Shown: piece after piece, positions 8,551-15,449 of the stretch
Numbering within the stretch: position 1 is the stretch's first letter
Layout: each line of letters starts with the position of its first letter
Assembly (NCBI GenBank): GCA_913775095.1
Contig: CAJYIW010000002.1
Span: forward strand, 1 to 64,000
DNA length: 64,000 nucleotides
Origin: an uncultured Siphonobacter sp.
GTDB taxonomy: Bacteria > Bacteroidota > Bacteroidia > Cytophagales > Spirosomataceae
Direction: 5' to 3'
Notes under the pieces: generated by a model
Told to the model about the DNA's origin: nothing
Databases searched by the model: none
The model's input: the letters and a program-made list of their open reading frames with translations, nothing else
Position numbers and translations under genes: made by a program

Positions 8551-8570
8551 TGTATCTACATACATTTGTA
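8551..8570 (+). promoter_or_regulatory. Promoter/operator candidate of yceI
   Basis: TACATTTG at 8561-8568 matches TAnnTTTG 24 bp before the yceI ATG. It is overlapped by two short palindromes: TGTAT-ctac-ATACA (8551-8564) and TACA-tt-TGTA (8561-8570). A repressor bound there would cover the -7 element. The -33 box is weak (TTTG at 8531 gives a long 26-nt spacer). Confidence 0.5.
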
Positions 8571-8591
8571 TCATCAAACATTCACAAAGCT

Positions 8592-9125
8592 ATGTCAACT
8601 CCAGCCAAATGGGTTATCGACCCTACTCACTCAGAAGTACAGTTCAAAGTAAAACACCTGGTCATCACGACGGTAACGGGTCAGTTCAATGAATTTAGCG
8701 GTGAAGCAACGGCGAGTGATGATTTTTCAGACGCTCAGGTTTCTTTCGAAGCTAAAATTGATTCGATCTCGACGAACAACGAAGCTCGTGACGGTCACCT
8801 GAAAAGTGAAGAGTTTTTCGCAGCGGATCAGTATCCAACGCTGAACTTCGTCTCCACGGGTATCACTAAAAAAGACGATGAGTCTTTTGTTCTGAATGGA
8901 GAACTGACCCTTCGTGGGGTAACCAAGCCCGTTGCTCTGGACGTGGAATACGGTGGAACGGTAGTAGATCCCTACGGACAAACCAAAGCAGGTTTCGAGG
9001 TAAAAGGAAAAATCAACCGGAAAGACTTCGGGTTAACCTGGAGTGCGGTTACCGAGGCCGGTGGAGCCGTAGTTAGCGATGAAGTACGTCTGATTGCTAA
9101 CGTTCAGTTTGTTAAACAAGCCTAA
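8592..9125 (+). CDS. yceI: YceI family lipid-binding protein
   Basis: The 177-residue protein MSTPAKWVIDPTHSEVQFKVKHL... is a YceI/lipocalin-like beta-barrel, a family whose structurally studied members bind polyisoprenoid lipids. Family signatures are WxIDPxHSxVxFxVKHL at the start, the central LKSEEFFAADQYPTLNFVST (residues about 68-87) and the C-terminal NRKDFGLTW. There is no signal peptide, so this copy is cytoplasmic. The ATG at 8592 is chosen because the family begins here and the promoter-like TACATTTG lies just upstream; an in-frame ATG at 8505 would include that promoter. It is terminated by a strong hairpin. The upstream AraC gene may control it. The physiological role is not known. 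Confidence 0.93.
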   Translation: MSTPAKWVIDPTHSEVQFKVKHLVITTVTGQFNEFSGEATASDDFSDAQVSFEAKIDSISTNNEARDGHLKSEEFFAADQYPTLNFVSTGITKKDDESFVLNGELTLRGVTKPVALDVEYGGTVVDPYGQTKAGFEVKGKINRKDFGLTWSAVTEAGGAVVSDEVRLIANVQFVKQA

Positions 9126-9145
9126 TTACACTTCATAGATGAACG

Positions 9146-9182
9146 AAAGGGTTACCCATCGAAAGAGGGTAACCCTTTTTTA
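9146..9182 (+). terminator. Intrinsic terminator of yceI
   Basis: AAAGGGTTACCC / GGGTAACCCTTT perfect 12-bp stem followed by TTT, starting 21 bp after the stop codon. Confidence 0.92.
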
Positions 9183-9326
9183 TATATTAGTAATTCTACA
9201 AGCCCTGCGGAATATAATACGAATAGTCCTGAGTGAAAACCCGGGGAGCCTAACCGGAAAAGTAAATCAAAGCTGGCCCGGATTTTTAGCACTTCTTTCC
9301 ACACTCAACCTTAATTAGTCAGTATT

Positions 9327-9779
9327 ATGAGTAGTTCAAGAAAAGAAGCGATATATGCGGCACTTCGGTCCGCAACGGAGGCTGCCCTGAACGATTTGGT
9401 GAGCCAGATGGAAACGATCCGTTCGAGCGTTATGGACGATCAGGACGAAGCCATGAGCGAATCCTACGAGTCAAACAGCGAAATGTTAATGAATGATCGT
9501 CGCGATCTGGAAGGCCACGCCGATACCATTCGCCGCGATCTGGTGACGCTGGATCAGTTTGGTACGGAAGAGCAGCATGACACCGTTCAGGTAGGAGCCG
9601 TGGTAATGACCGATCAGCGAAATTTTTACATAGCCATCAGCCGCAATTTTGAAGTAGACGGCGTGGAATACACGGGCATTTCGACCTCCGCTCCAATTTA
9701 CGAAGTACTGGAAGGTAAGAAAGCCGGGGATACCGTCAAGTTTGCGGATCAGACTTATAAAATTTCTGAAGTTTTCTAA
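9327..9779 (+). CDS. GreA/GreB-like transcript cleavage factor homologue
   Basis: The 150-residue protein has the two-part Gre layout. The N-terminal helical region (about 1-80) carries an acidic cluster SVMDDQDEAMSESYESNSEM where Gre factors have their helical-hairpin tip. The C-terminal FKBP-like domain ends GISTSAPIYEVLEGKKAGDTV, the GreA/B signature of a serine-proline-like turn followed by G-K-x-x-G-D. The similarity is clear at the C-terminus and loose at the N-terminus, so it is likely a divergent secondary-channel factor rather than canonical GreA. It stands alone between two terminators. Its product could act on RNA polymerase beside the DksA-like protein at 5.96 kb; that link is inferred. 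Confidence 0.7.
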   Translation: MSSSRKEAIYAALRSATEAALNDLVSQMETIRSSVMDDQDEAMSESYESNSEMLMNDRRDLEGHADTIRRDLVTLDQFGTEEQHDTVQVGAVVMTDQRNFYIAISRNFEVDGVEYTGISTSAPIYEVLEGKKAGDTVKFADQTYKISEVF

Positions 9780-9788
9780 ATCGCCAGG

Positions 9789-9847
9789 AGTCAGAGATAA
9801 TAAAAACGTCCCAGGAGCAATCCGGGACGTTTTTATTATCTCTGACT
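9789..9847. terminator. Bidirectional terminator with a perfect 24-bp stem
   Basis: The sequence from 9789 (AGTCAGAGATAATAAAAACG...) pairs perfectly with 9824-9847 across an 11-nt loop, giving a symmetrical A-run/T-run hairpin between convergent genes. The stop codon (9846-9848) of the minus-strand outer-membrane gene lies in the stem base. Confidence 0.93.
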
Positions 9848-10745
9848 AGAGTAAAACGGTAAAATGAACCTGAAGCCGCTGCTGAGCCTTACTGTCTCCC
9901 TTAGCCAGGTTTTGAGCCAGGGGTTGCTGGAAATTCACGCCAGCGACAAATTTGCCGAAATAGGTTTCTACCCCCGCGGTGGCCAGGGTTGCGTAGCCAC
10001 CCGTTTGGGAATTACGGACACCGTTTTTCCTGTCTTCCGCCGAGTACTCGGCGGTAACTCCGACATTGGGCATCAGTGTCAGATTCTTTCCGGCACTGGT
10101 CACGTAAAAGGCCGATGTGGAGCCACTGAGCCGATTCCCGAAACGGTAATGATCAGGATTAGTGGTAGAGATTCGGTAACTGACGTCCGAATTCCAGCCC
10201 CAGGACTTATAACGCAGCGTATAAAGGGCATTCACGAGAAAATCCGTACTTCCCGTCCCTAACTGAAAGTTGGCATTCGCTCCAAGCGAGCCATCATCCC
10301 TAAAATTAGAGCGACCCGTAGCCAGCTTGATGCCGCCCCCGAGCAGTAAGGTATGATTGAAAGCTCGGTCCAGGGTGTCCATATTGGTATTCAGAACGTT
10401 GTAGTTCGCCAGAATAGTCATATCTCCCAGTCCATTCAACCGGGCGGAAGTGGCCGCATCCTGCTGAAAGTTGAAATTATAAGGCACAAAAGCCAGCATC
10501 TGAATTCGCTGGGTCGGATAGAATCGTCCCCATAACTCCGTGGTCTGAAAGGTTTCCTTCGTGCGAAGCAGCTGCGAATTCAGGTGTGAATCGTAAGTGC
10601 GATACCGGTAGCGAACGCCAATAAAATTCCGGTACGACTGAGGCATAATGCCATAATAGGCGTTCCCAACCCCACAGCCGCAAATGTCACAGGCCAGCGT
10701 CGGAAGGGATATGGAAAAGAGCAGGAAGAAGAAAAGTCGTTTCAT
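9846..10745 (-). CDS. Outer-membrane beta-barrel with CxxCxC N-terminus, last gene of MbnP/MbnH operon
   Basis: The 299-residue protein starts MKRLFFFLLFSISLPTLACDICGCG, a signal peptide whose mature end carries C19, C22 and C24. The rest looks like an outer-membrane barrel (repeated strands such as FIGVRYRYRTYD, HTLLLGGGIKLATG, WNSDVSYRIS, ending in LQVHFTVLL). The CDICGCG start is common in Bacteroidota barrels found beside MbnP-type proteins. A metal, probably copper, could be held by the three cysteines; this is inference. The gene starts directly after the stop of the upstream di-haem gene (no gap), so it belongs to the minus-strand operon that begins near 14,168. It ends at a 24-bp-stem terminator. 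Confidence 0.75.
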   Translation of the reverse strand: MKRLFFFLLFSISLPTLACDICGCGVGNAYYGIMPQSYRNFIGVRYRYRTYDSHLNSQLLRTKETFQTTELWGRFYPTQRIQMLAFVPYNFNFQQDAATSARLNGLGDMTILANYNVLNTNMDTLDRAFNHTLLLGGGIKLATGRSNFRDDGSLGANANFQLGTGSTDFLVNALYTLRYKSWGWNSDVSYRISTTNPDHYRFGNRLSGSTSAFYVTSAGKNLTLMPNVGVTAEYSAEDRKNGVRNSQTGGYATLATAGVETYFGKFVAGVNFQQPLAQNLAKGDSKAQQRLQVHFTVLL

Positions 10746-11771
10746 TTATTCCGCAGCAAAGCGTTTGTTTTTAAGAAATTCTTCATCGGTTAGTGTTTTC
10801 AGAAAGGCCACAATCTGCTGGCGTTCCTGTAAAGTAAGAGCGATGCCCAGCCCAGGTTTCTGACGTAAGACCGGATCCAGATTCTGGGTATCCTGAACGC
10901 CTTCCGCGTAATGATCCAGCACGGCTTCAAGCGTGTAAAAACGACCGTCGTGCATATACGGACCCGTTACGGCCACGTTTCGTAAACTCGGCACCCGGAA
11001 CGTATACTTATCCTTTTCCAGCTCCGTAACCTTGGCCCGGCCTTCGTCTTTGACACCCTGAACAAAGAGACCATTGTTACGAAAACTATGATCGGTGAAT
11101 AAGGCTCCCTGGTGGCAGGAAGAACACTTTTGCTCGAATAATTTCAATCCGGCCTGCTCCTCGGGAGTCAGCGTTTCTCCTTCATTTCGAACAAATTTGT
11201 CGTACCGGGAATGAGCCGAAACCAGCGTTACCATGAACTGGGAAAAGGCTTTAAGAAAACGCTCCGTCGTGATTTCTTCAGAACCGAAAGCTTTCTTGAA
11301 GAGCAATGGATACTTCTTCGTTGCCCGTAGCTTATCCAGTACATTTTTGGTGGTTTCTCCCAGTTCTACGGCATTGGTAATCGGAGCAATCGGAACGAAA
11401 TCCAGATCGCCCACGCCACCATCCCAGAAGAAACTGGACTCCCAGGCCAGATTTTGCAGGGATAGTGAATTCCGCGTCCCCTTCAGGTTATCAATGCCGT
11501 GGCTGACGTCATGCCCGTGGTGCGTAAATCCATAGGGCTGCGAGTGGCATTCCGCACAGGAAAAGCTATTGTCCCGCGAAAGCAGCGGCTCGTTGAATAA
11601 GGCTTTGCCCAGTTCGACTCCGGCGGAAGTCATTGGGTTGCGTTCAAACGCATATACGGGTTCCGGGAAATTAGCCGGAACCGTGAAGTGTACTTCCGGG
11701 TTGGATTCGCCCGGTGCCGAACAACTCCACACCAGAAGTACACTCACGAGGAGCAGTGAAACTCTACTCAT
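10746..11771 (-). CDS. MbnH/MauG-like di-haem cytochrome c peroxidase family lipoprotein
   Basis: The 341-residue protein carries two c-type haem motifs, CAECH (72-76) and CSSCH (216-220), in the bacterial cytochrome c peroxidase/MauG fold. It also has the family segments NSLSLQNLAWESSFFWDGG and PYMHDGRFYTLEAVLDHY. The leader MSRVSLLLVSVLLVWSC looks like a lipoprotein signal (C17), so it should sit in the periplasm on a membrane. Relatives use two haems to oxidise peroxide or to modify a partner protein; MbnH turns a tryptophan of MbnP into kynurenine. Its start overlaps the end of the mbnP-like gene by 8 bp, so the two are translationally coupled. A longer start at 11906 is rejected because its extra residues are the mbnP gene in another frame. 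Confidence 0.88.
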   Translation of the reverse strand: MSRVSLLLVSVLLVWSCSAPGESNPEVHFTVPANFPEPVYAFERNPMTSAGVELGKALFNEPLLSRDNSFSCAECHSQPYGFTHHGHDVSHGIDNLKGTRNSLSLQNLAWESSFFWDGGVGDLDFVPIAPITNAVELGETTKNVLDKLRATKKYPLLFKKAFGSEEITTERFLKAFSQFMVTLVSAHSRYDKFVRNEGETLTPEEQAGLKLFEQKCSSCHQGALFTDHSFRNNGLFVQGVKDEGRAKVTELEKDKYTFRVPSLRNVAVTGPYMHDGRFYTLEAVLDHYAEGVQDTQNLDPVLRQKPGLGIALTLQERQQIVAFLKTLTDEEFLKNKRFAAE

Positions 11772-12579
11772 TATGCGTATGATCAACCGTGAACATATGC
11801 ACATAATTATTAGCCAGCGGGACGGCGGCAGCGGGCATATGAATGGCGGGGGTATCCGCAATTTTAACCGTGGTTTTACCCGAGAATATCTTCTGGAGAT
11901 TTGCAATCACATGAATCGTCGGAGCCACCGTTTTACGAACCGTAGCCAGTTGATTCTGGGGAAAAGGCAGGGTAACGGTGCGAAGGTTATTAATCGTAGC
12001 TGACGTCATGCCTCCAAAGCCACCGACGTGCATCTGAAAGCGGCGGATACCGGCTCCATTGGCAGGAGCAGCGGGGGAGGTCCCTTCCAGTTTCAGGAAG
12101 ATATACCCGGAATTCCAGGACCAGTACATGCCGTCATCGCCGTAGGAGCCTTCGTCCAGCACCCCTTTGCGTTCGCCCACGGGCGAGACGCTTTTCGTAC
12201 TATCCACGCCGATGGTAAAGGTGATTTCCTGATAATCGCCCGCCGGAACGTTCTTCAGTACGGGTTCCCAGCTGTTGTTATCCGCCTGACGAATGAGAAA
12301 ATATTGATCTGGAAACTTGATATTGGAACCGTCCGTTTTTTTCAGAGAAACGTTACTCACAAAATAATTGAACGTACTTACCGTGAAGGATTCACCCGTT
12401 CCGGTCTGGTACAGCGTTTCGCCCAATACCAGCTTTTGAGCACCCACGCGGTTATCAAATTCCAGAATCACATCATTGCTGTCACCCTCGGTAACGGGCG
12501 TTGGATTTTCTTTCGTGCAGGAGCTTAGTATGCCACTGATAATCAGAAAATTAATGAAAAGGAAAGAATGGAATTTCAT
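11764..12579 (-). CDS. MbnP-family lipoprotein (probable copper-binding partner of MbnH)
   Basis: The 271-residue lipoprotein (MKFHSFLFINFLIISGILSSC, lipidated at C21) contains the MbnP-family block GMYWSWNSGYIFLKLEG at residues 150-166, with W153 and W155, and the preceding EITFTIGVDSTKS segment. In the methanotroph system MbnP binds copper and a conserved tryptophan is converted to kynurenine by the di-haem enzyme MbnH. The C-terminus is rich in His and Met (IHMPAAAV, YVHMFTVDHTHNE), consistent with metal binding. It lies between two MbnH-like genes (19-bp gap above, 8-bp overlap below), which strongly suggests that one or both act on it. Whether W153 or W155 is modified cannot be seen. The start at 12579 gives the signal peptide. 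Confidence 0.85.
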   Translation of the reverse strand: MKFHSFLFINFLIISGILSSCTKENPTPVTEGDSNDVILEFDNRVGAQKLVLGETLYQTGTGESFTVSTFNYFVSNVSLKKTDGSNIKFPDQYFLIRQADNNSWEPVLKNVPAGDYQEITFTIGVDSTKSVSPVGERKGVLDEGSYGDDGMYWSWNSGYIFLKLEGTSPAAPANGAGIRRFQMHVGGFGGMTSATINNLRTVTLPFPQNQLATVRKTVAPTIHVIANLQKIFSGKTTVKIADTPAIHMPAAAVPLANNYVHMFTVDHTHNE

Positions 12580-12598
12580 GGGATTATTGGCTAAAGTT

Positions 12599-13684
12599 TT
12601 ACCGAACGGGAAAGCCCGGAGGTTCGGCAAAACGTTGATTTTTTAAAAATTCAGGATCACTAAGCGTGCGGAGAAAAGCAATGATTTTCTGCTTTTCATC
12701 GGTCGTTAGAGGGATACCCAGTTTGCCATTCTGCCTCAGTAAGGGATCAAGATTGGGCGTGTCCTGTACACCAGATGAATAATGCTCGAGCATTTCATCC
12801 AGCCTCACAAAGCGTCCATCGTGCGTGTAAGGCAAACTTTCGGCAATGTTTCGCAAACTGGGAACTTTGAACTTGAAGCGGTCACTTTCCTGTTTGGTAA
12901 CGGCATAACGGCCCTCATCGACCACCATTTGAAGGGTCGGCTTGCCGTTGACGTACACAATTTTGGTTCGTTCGTATTTGGGTAAACCATTATTCCGAAA
13001 ACTGCCGTCGGTGAAGAGCTCGCCCGCGTGACAGCTTTTGCAGCCTTTGCTTTCGAAGAGCTTCAGGCCTTCGAGTTCCGTTGCCGTTAGCGTTTCACCT
13101 TCATTCCGAACGTATTTGTCGTACCGGGAATTGGCCGAAACGAACGTCAACATGAACTGCGTCAGGGCGTCCATTAGCTTGTTGGCGGTAATTTCTTCGG
13201 TTCCGTAGGCTTCTTTGAATAACGGTGGATACCCCTTCGTTCGCCTGAGTTTGCTAACCACGTTTTCCATCGTATCGTCCATTTCGTCGGGATGCGTGAT
13301 GGGTACGATGGCCTGTGTATTCAGATCCTCGACGGCTCCGTCCCACATGTAATGCTTTTGCCAGGCCAGATTCTGAAGAGCCAGCGAATTCCGCAGGCCA
13401 ATCCGGTTTTCAATGCCGTGACTCAACTCATGCAGATGGTGCGTGAAGGCATAATACTGCCGGTGACATTCGCCGCAGGCAATGGTGCTGTCCCGCGAGA
13501 GAATACCGTCGTAGAAAAGCTGTTTCCCTAACGCAACACCTGCCTCCGAAAGAGGTTTCTGACCGATCGGGTAGACGGGTGCCGGGAAATTTTCAGGAAC
13601 CGAAAACAAGGGCACGGGTTCTGAAGGCGAGGTTCCTTTGGAACAAGCCGACAGAATGAGGAAAAGCAGAGCTACTTTTCTCAT
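12599..13684 (-). CDS. Second MbnH/MauG-like di-haem cytochrome c peroxidase family lipoprotein
   Basis: The 361-residue lipoprotein (MRKVALLFLILSAC, lipidated at C14) has haem motifs CGECH (70-74) and CKSCH (215-219). It is clearly a paralogue of the 10746-11771 product: both share the RNSLxLQNLAW block, SANSRYDKYVRNEGETLT / SAHSRYDKFVRNEGETLT and the C-terminal LDPLLRQ...FLRTLSDPEFLKNQRFAE. It differs by an insert of about 20 residues (YERTKIVYVNGKPTLQM) between the second haem site and the CCP-like loop. It is the second gene of the operon, 94 bp after the small Cys-motif gene and 19 bp before the mbnP-like gene. Two di-haem paralogues for one partner is unusual. Confidence 0.88.
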   Translation of the reverse strand: MRKVALLFLILSACSKGTSPSEPVPLFSVPENFPAPVYPIGQKPLSEAGVALGKQLFYDGILSRDSTIACGECHRQYYAFTHHLHELSHGIENRIGLRNSLALQNLAWQKHYMWDGAVEDLNTQAIVPITHPDEMDDTMENVVSKLRRTKGYPPLFKEAYGTEEITANKLMDALTQFMLTFVSANSRYDKYVRNEGETLTATELEGLKLFESKGCKSCHAGELFTDGSFRNNGLPKYERTKIVYVNGKPTLQMVVDEGRYAVTKQESDRFKFKVPSLRNIAESLPYTHDGRFVRLDEMLEHYSSGVQDTPNLDPLLRQNGKLGIPLTTDEKQKIIAFLRTLSDPEFLKNQRFAEPPGFPVR

Positions 13685-13778
13685 AGTCAGGAAAATAAGA
13701 AGATGAACGAACCTGTAAGACGCCGTGAATCAGGAAAAACGAACGTTTTTCATTCAGCATCTGAGCAATAAGGAAGAA

Positions 13779-14168
13779 TTACGCTTGCGGAGGGCGGAAA
13801 TGAGCCGACTGGAAGGAATAATAAGCCGGGAGCTGGTAAGGGGGAAGATCAGAACGTAACTCAGCAAAAACAGCGGGCTCAAAACGGATGTCCAGCGAAG
13901 CAATCGAAGCCGGAAGTTCCAGCAACTGCTGCACCAGACGCGAGCCGGCCTGACGTTCCTCGTGATCCTGGGCAGCTTTCAGCTTCTTGGCCAGGTAACA
14001 CTTGCCATCGCAATGTAACTCGGGATGCGAACGGTTTTCGCAGAGGTACTGAGCGATGTAATCCCTCCTTAACTCGAAGTCAACCAGAATGACGGGGACT
14101 ACGAGCGTGCGTAACATCAGAAGCGATGTCAGCAAATACACACTGAGTTTCCGTACTGTTGATTTCAT
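13779..14168 (-). CDS. Small membrane-anchored protein with conserved Cys motif, first gene of the MbnP/MbnH operon
   Basis: The 129-residue protein has one N-terminal hydrophobic segment (LSVYLLTSLLMLRTLVVPVILVDF, residues 8-31). A motif LCENRSHPELHCDGKCYLAKKL with three cysteines follows, then a charged helix and a Pro-rich tail ending HFRPPQA. I have the impression that this CEN...CxGKCYLxKKL pattern recurs in small Bacteroidota proteins near metal-handling genes, but I cannot name a family. The cysteine spacing (C-x9-C-x3-C) and the His between them could bind copper. Position as first gene of the operon suggests a role in sensing, delivery or maturation. A TAGTTTTG element lies only 5 nt before the ATG, so either the mRNA is leaderless or translation begins at a later ATG (residue 18). 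Confidence 0.65.
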   Translation of the reverse strand: MKSTVRKLSVYLLTSLLMLRTLVVPVILVDFELRRDYIAQYLCENRSHPELHCDGKCYLAKKLKAAQDHEERQAGSRLVQQLLELPASIASLDIRFEPAVFAELRSDLPPYQLPAYYSFQSAHFRPPQA

Positions 14169-14173
14169 GGGTA

Positions 14174-14181
14174 CAAAACTA
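14174..14181 (-). promoter_or_regulatory. -7 element just upstream of the MbnP/MbnH operon
   Basis: Minus-strand TAGTTTTG fits TAnnTTTG. It ends 5 nt before the ATG at 14168, predicting transcription from about the start codon. No good -33 TTG is seen at 19-23 nt, so this is a moderate call. Confidence 0.4.
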
Positions 14182-14244
14182 TAGCAGGAAAAATTAAGGC
14201 TGGTGATTTTTGTGAAAAAACCCGGAGGAGGCCATTACTTTCAC

Positions 14245-14432
14245 TAACCCTGATAGGGTTATGATTTAGAGGGGGAAAATAGAATTCTATTTGAATTTTT
14301 TCGAATTACATCCGGGGCCCGTCCAGACCAAGTCTATTTACATAAAACCTATTTTATTTTCTCATTGCCCTGGCTGGTGAAGACACCAGCCAGGGTGGGC
14401 GAATCCTATTTTCATAACCCCATTGGGGTTAT
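14245..14432. repeat. Intergenic palindromes TAACCCT-gat-AGGGTTA and ATAACCCC-att-GGGGTTAT
   Basis: Two perfect short palindromes with related arms (14245-14261 and 14414-14432) stand about 170 bp apart in the non-coding gap 14169-14454. A third, unrelated hairpin (CCCTGGCTGGTG / CACCAGCCAGGG, 14368-14394) lies between them. None has a T-run. They look like dispersed REP-type elements or the edges of a small non-coding unit. Nothing else is seen in this 286-bp gap. Confidence 0.6.
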
Positions 14433-14454
14433 CTATGGATGGATCTAGGCGGAG

Positions 14455-15351
14455 TTATTCATGAGACATAACCACTGGATCTGGGTCCGTTAGCTGATCC
14501 AGTTCCCGAATCATCAGCGATTTGATCCGGGGGCGGGCCGTCCACATAATGCCGTGTCGCTGATTAGCCAGATAAATCACCTCTACCTGCGACGAGTGGG
14601 TTAACTGCCGGGCCGCCCAGACGGGATTTTCGGGATATAACAACCGATCTTCCAGCCCATGCACCATCGTCACGGGAATGTGAATTTTCTTCCAGAGCGG
14701 CACCATTCGCACCAGATGCGGGTAATGATTCTGCTTTTCGTCATCGGCTACGTGAATAAATCCGGGAATCCAGGCCGAGAAGATGGGCACAAGTTTGGAG
14801 ATGGGGTAAATGCGTTCGGCTCCGGGTTTATACGAACCACAAACGAGCAACAAGCGATCAAAGTAATCGGGGTGATCCATGGCCACGCGGGCCGCGATGG
14901 TAGCTCCGTATGAAGTGCCAAACAGTAAGGTCGGGCGTTGATCCTGAATCTGCCAGAGCATTTTCGTTAAGACTGCCGATTGCTGTTCGATAAATTTCTC
15001 TCCCCAGCCGTAATCGGATTCGCCGTACCCTGGTCGGTCGGGAGCAATAAGCTGCGTACTTTTCTGTAAATCAGGGTCATTCAGATACGAACGTAAGCCT
15101 TCCAGTGAACTGGGGGAGCCGTGCATCAATACCATTTTGCGGGGTAAGGTATCAGAGCCAATTTTCAGGTAGCGAATGGTCCGTCCCAGCGTATCATAAT
15201 AGACAATTTTTACAGGAATGCCCCGATCAATCAGATCTTTCCGGATTTCCCTCCGCGAGTAACGACGGTGCTCGAAGCAACCGGATAGCAGAAAAATCAG
15301 CGGTAGGACAAGGGAAACTCGAAGCAGAAACAAACGAAAAAATAAAGTCAC
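14455..15351 (-). CDS. Alpha/beta-hydrolase lipoprotein
   Basis: The 298-residue protein has a lipoprotein signal (MTLFFRLFLLRVSLVLPLIFLLSGC, C25) and an alpha/beta-hydrolase domain. The oxyanion-loop motif HGSP lies at 77-80, the nucleophile elbow GTSYG at 145-149 (S147), an acid in HGLEDR, and the catalytic His in NQRHGIMW near the C-terminus, so the triad looks complete. The GTG at 15351 is chosen as start: an ATG at 15420 exists in frame, but the stretch before 15351 holds the terminator of the upstream fucosidase gene and would put 23 non-signal residues before the leader. The substrate is unknown. It follows the fucosidase on the same strand but is separated by that terminator. Confidence 0.82.
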   Translation of the reverse strand: MTLFFRLFLLRVSLVLPLIFLLSGCFEHRRYSRREIRKDLIDRGIPVKIVYYDTLGRTIRYLKIGSDTLPRKMVLMHGSPSSLEGLRSYLNDPDLQKSTQLIAPDRPGYGESDYGWGEKFIEQQSAVLTKMLWQIQDQRPTLLFGTSYGATIAARVAMDHPDYFDRLLLVCGSYKPGAERIYPISKLVPIFSAWIPGFIHVADDEKQNHYPHLVRMVPLWKKIHIPVTMVHGLEDRLLYPENPVWAARQLTHSSQVEVIYLANQRHGIMWTARPRIKSLMIRELDQLTDPDPVVMSHE

Positions 15352-15371
15352 CGGGCTGGGATTTGGTTCAC

Positions 15372-15411
15372 AAAAAAGGGTATGAAATGCAGCACATTCC
15401 ATACCCTTTTT
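15372..15411 (-). terminator. Intrinsic terminator of the GH29 fucosidase gene
   Basis: Minus-strand AAAAAGGGTATG / CATACCCTTTTTT hairpin with a 15-nt loop and T-run, about 40 bp after the fucosidase stop codon. Confidence 0.85.
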
Positions 15412-15449
15412 ATAACGCATTCGTTCAGAAAACGTTTATACCCGAACGA

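Noticed and set aside
9846-13684. Long plus-strand frames opposite the di-haem operon
   Set aside because: They lack start signals and family marks and are mirror images of the strongly coding minus strand.
14200-14454. Possible small ORF in the gap before the hydrolase gene
   Set aside because: All frames of this region are broken or too short and the sequence is dominated by palindromes.
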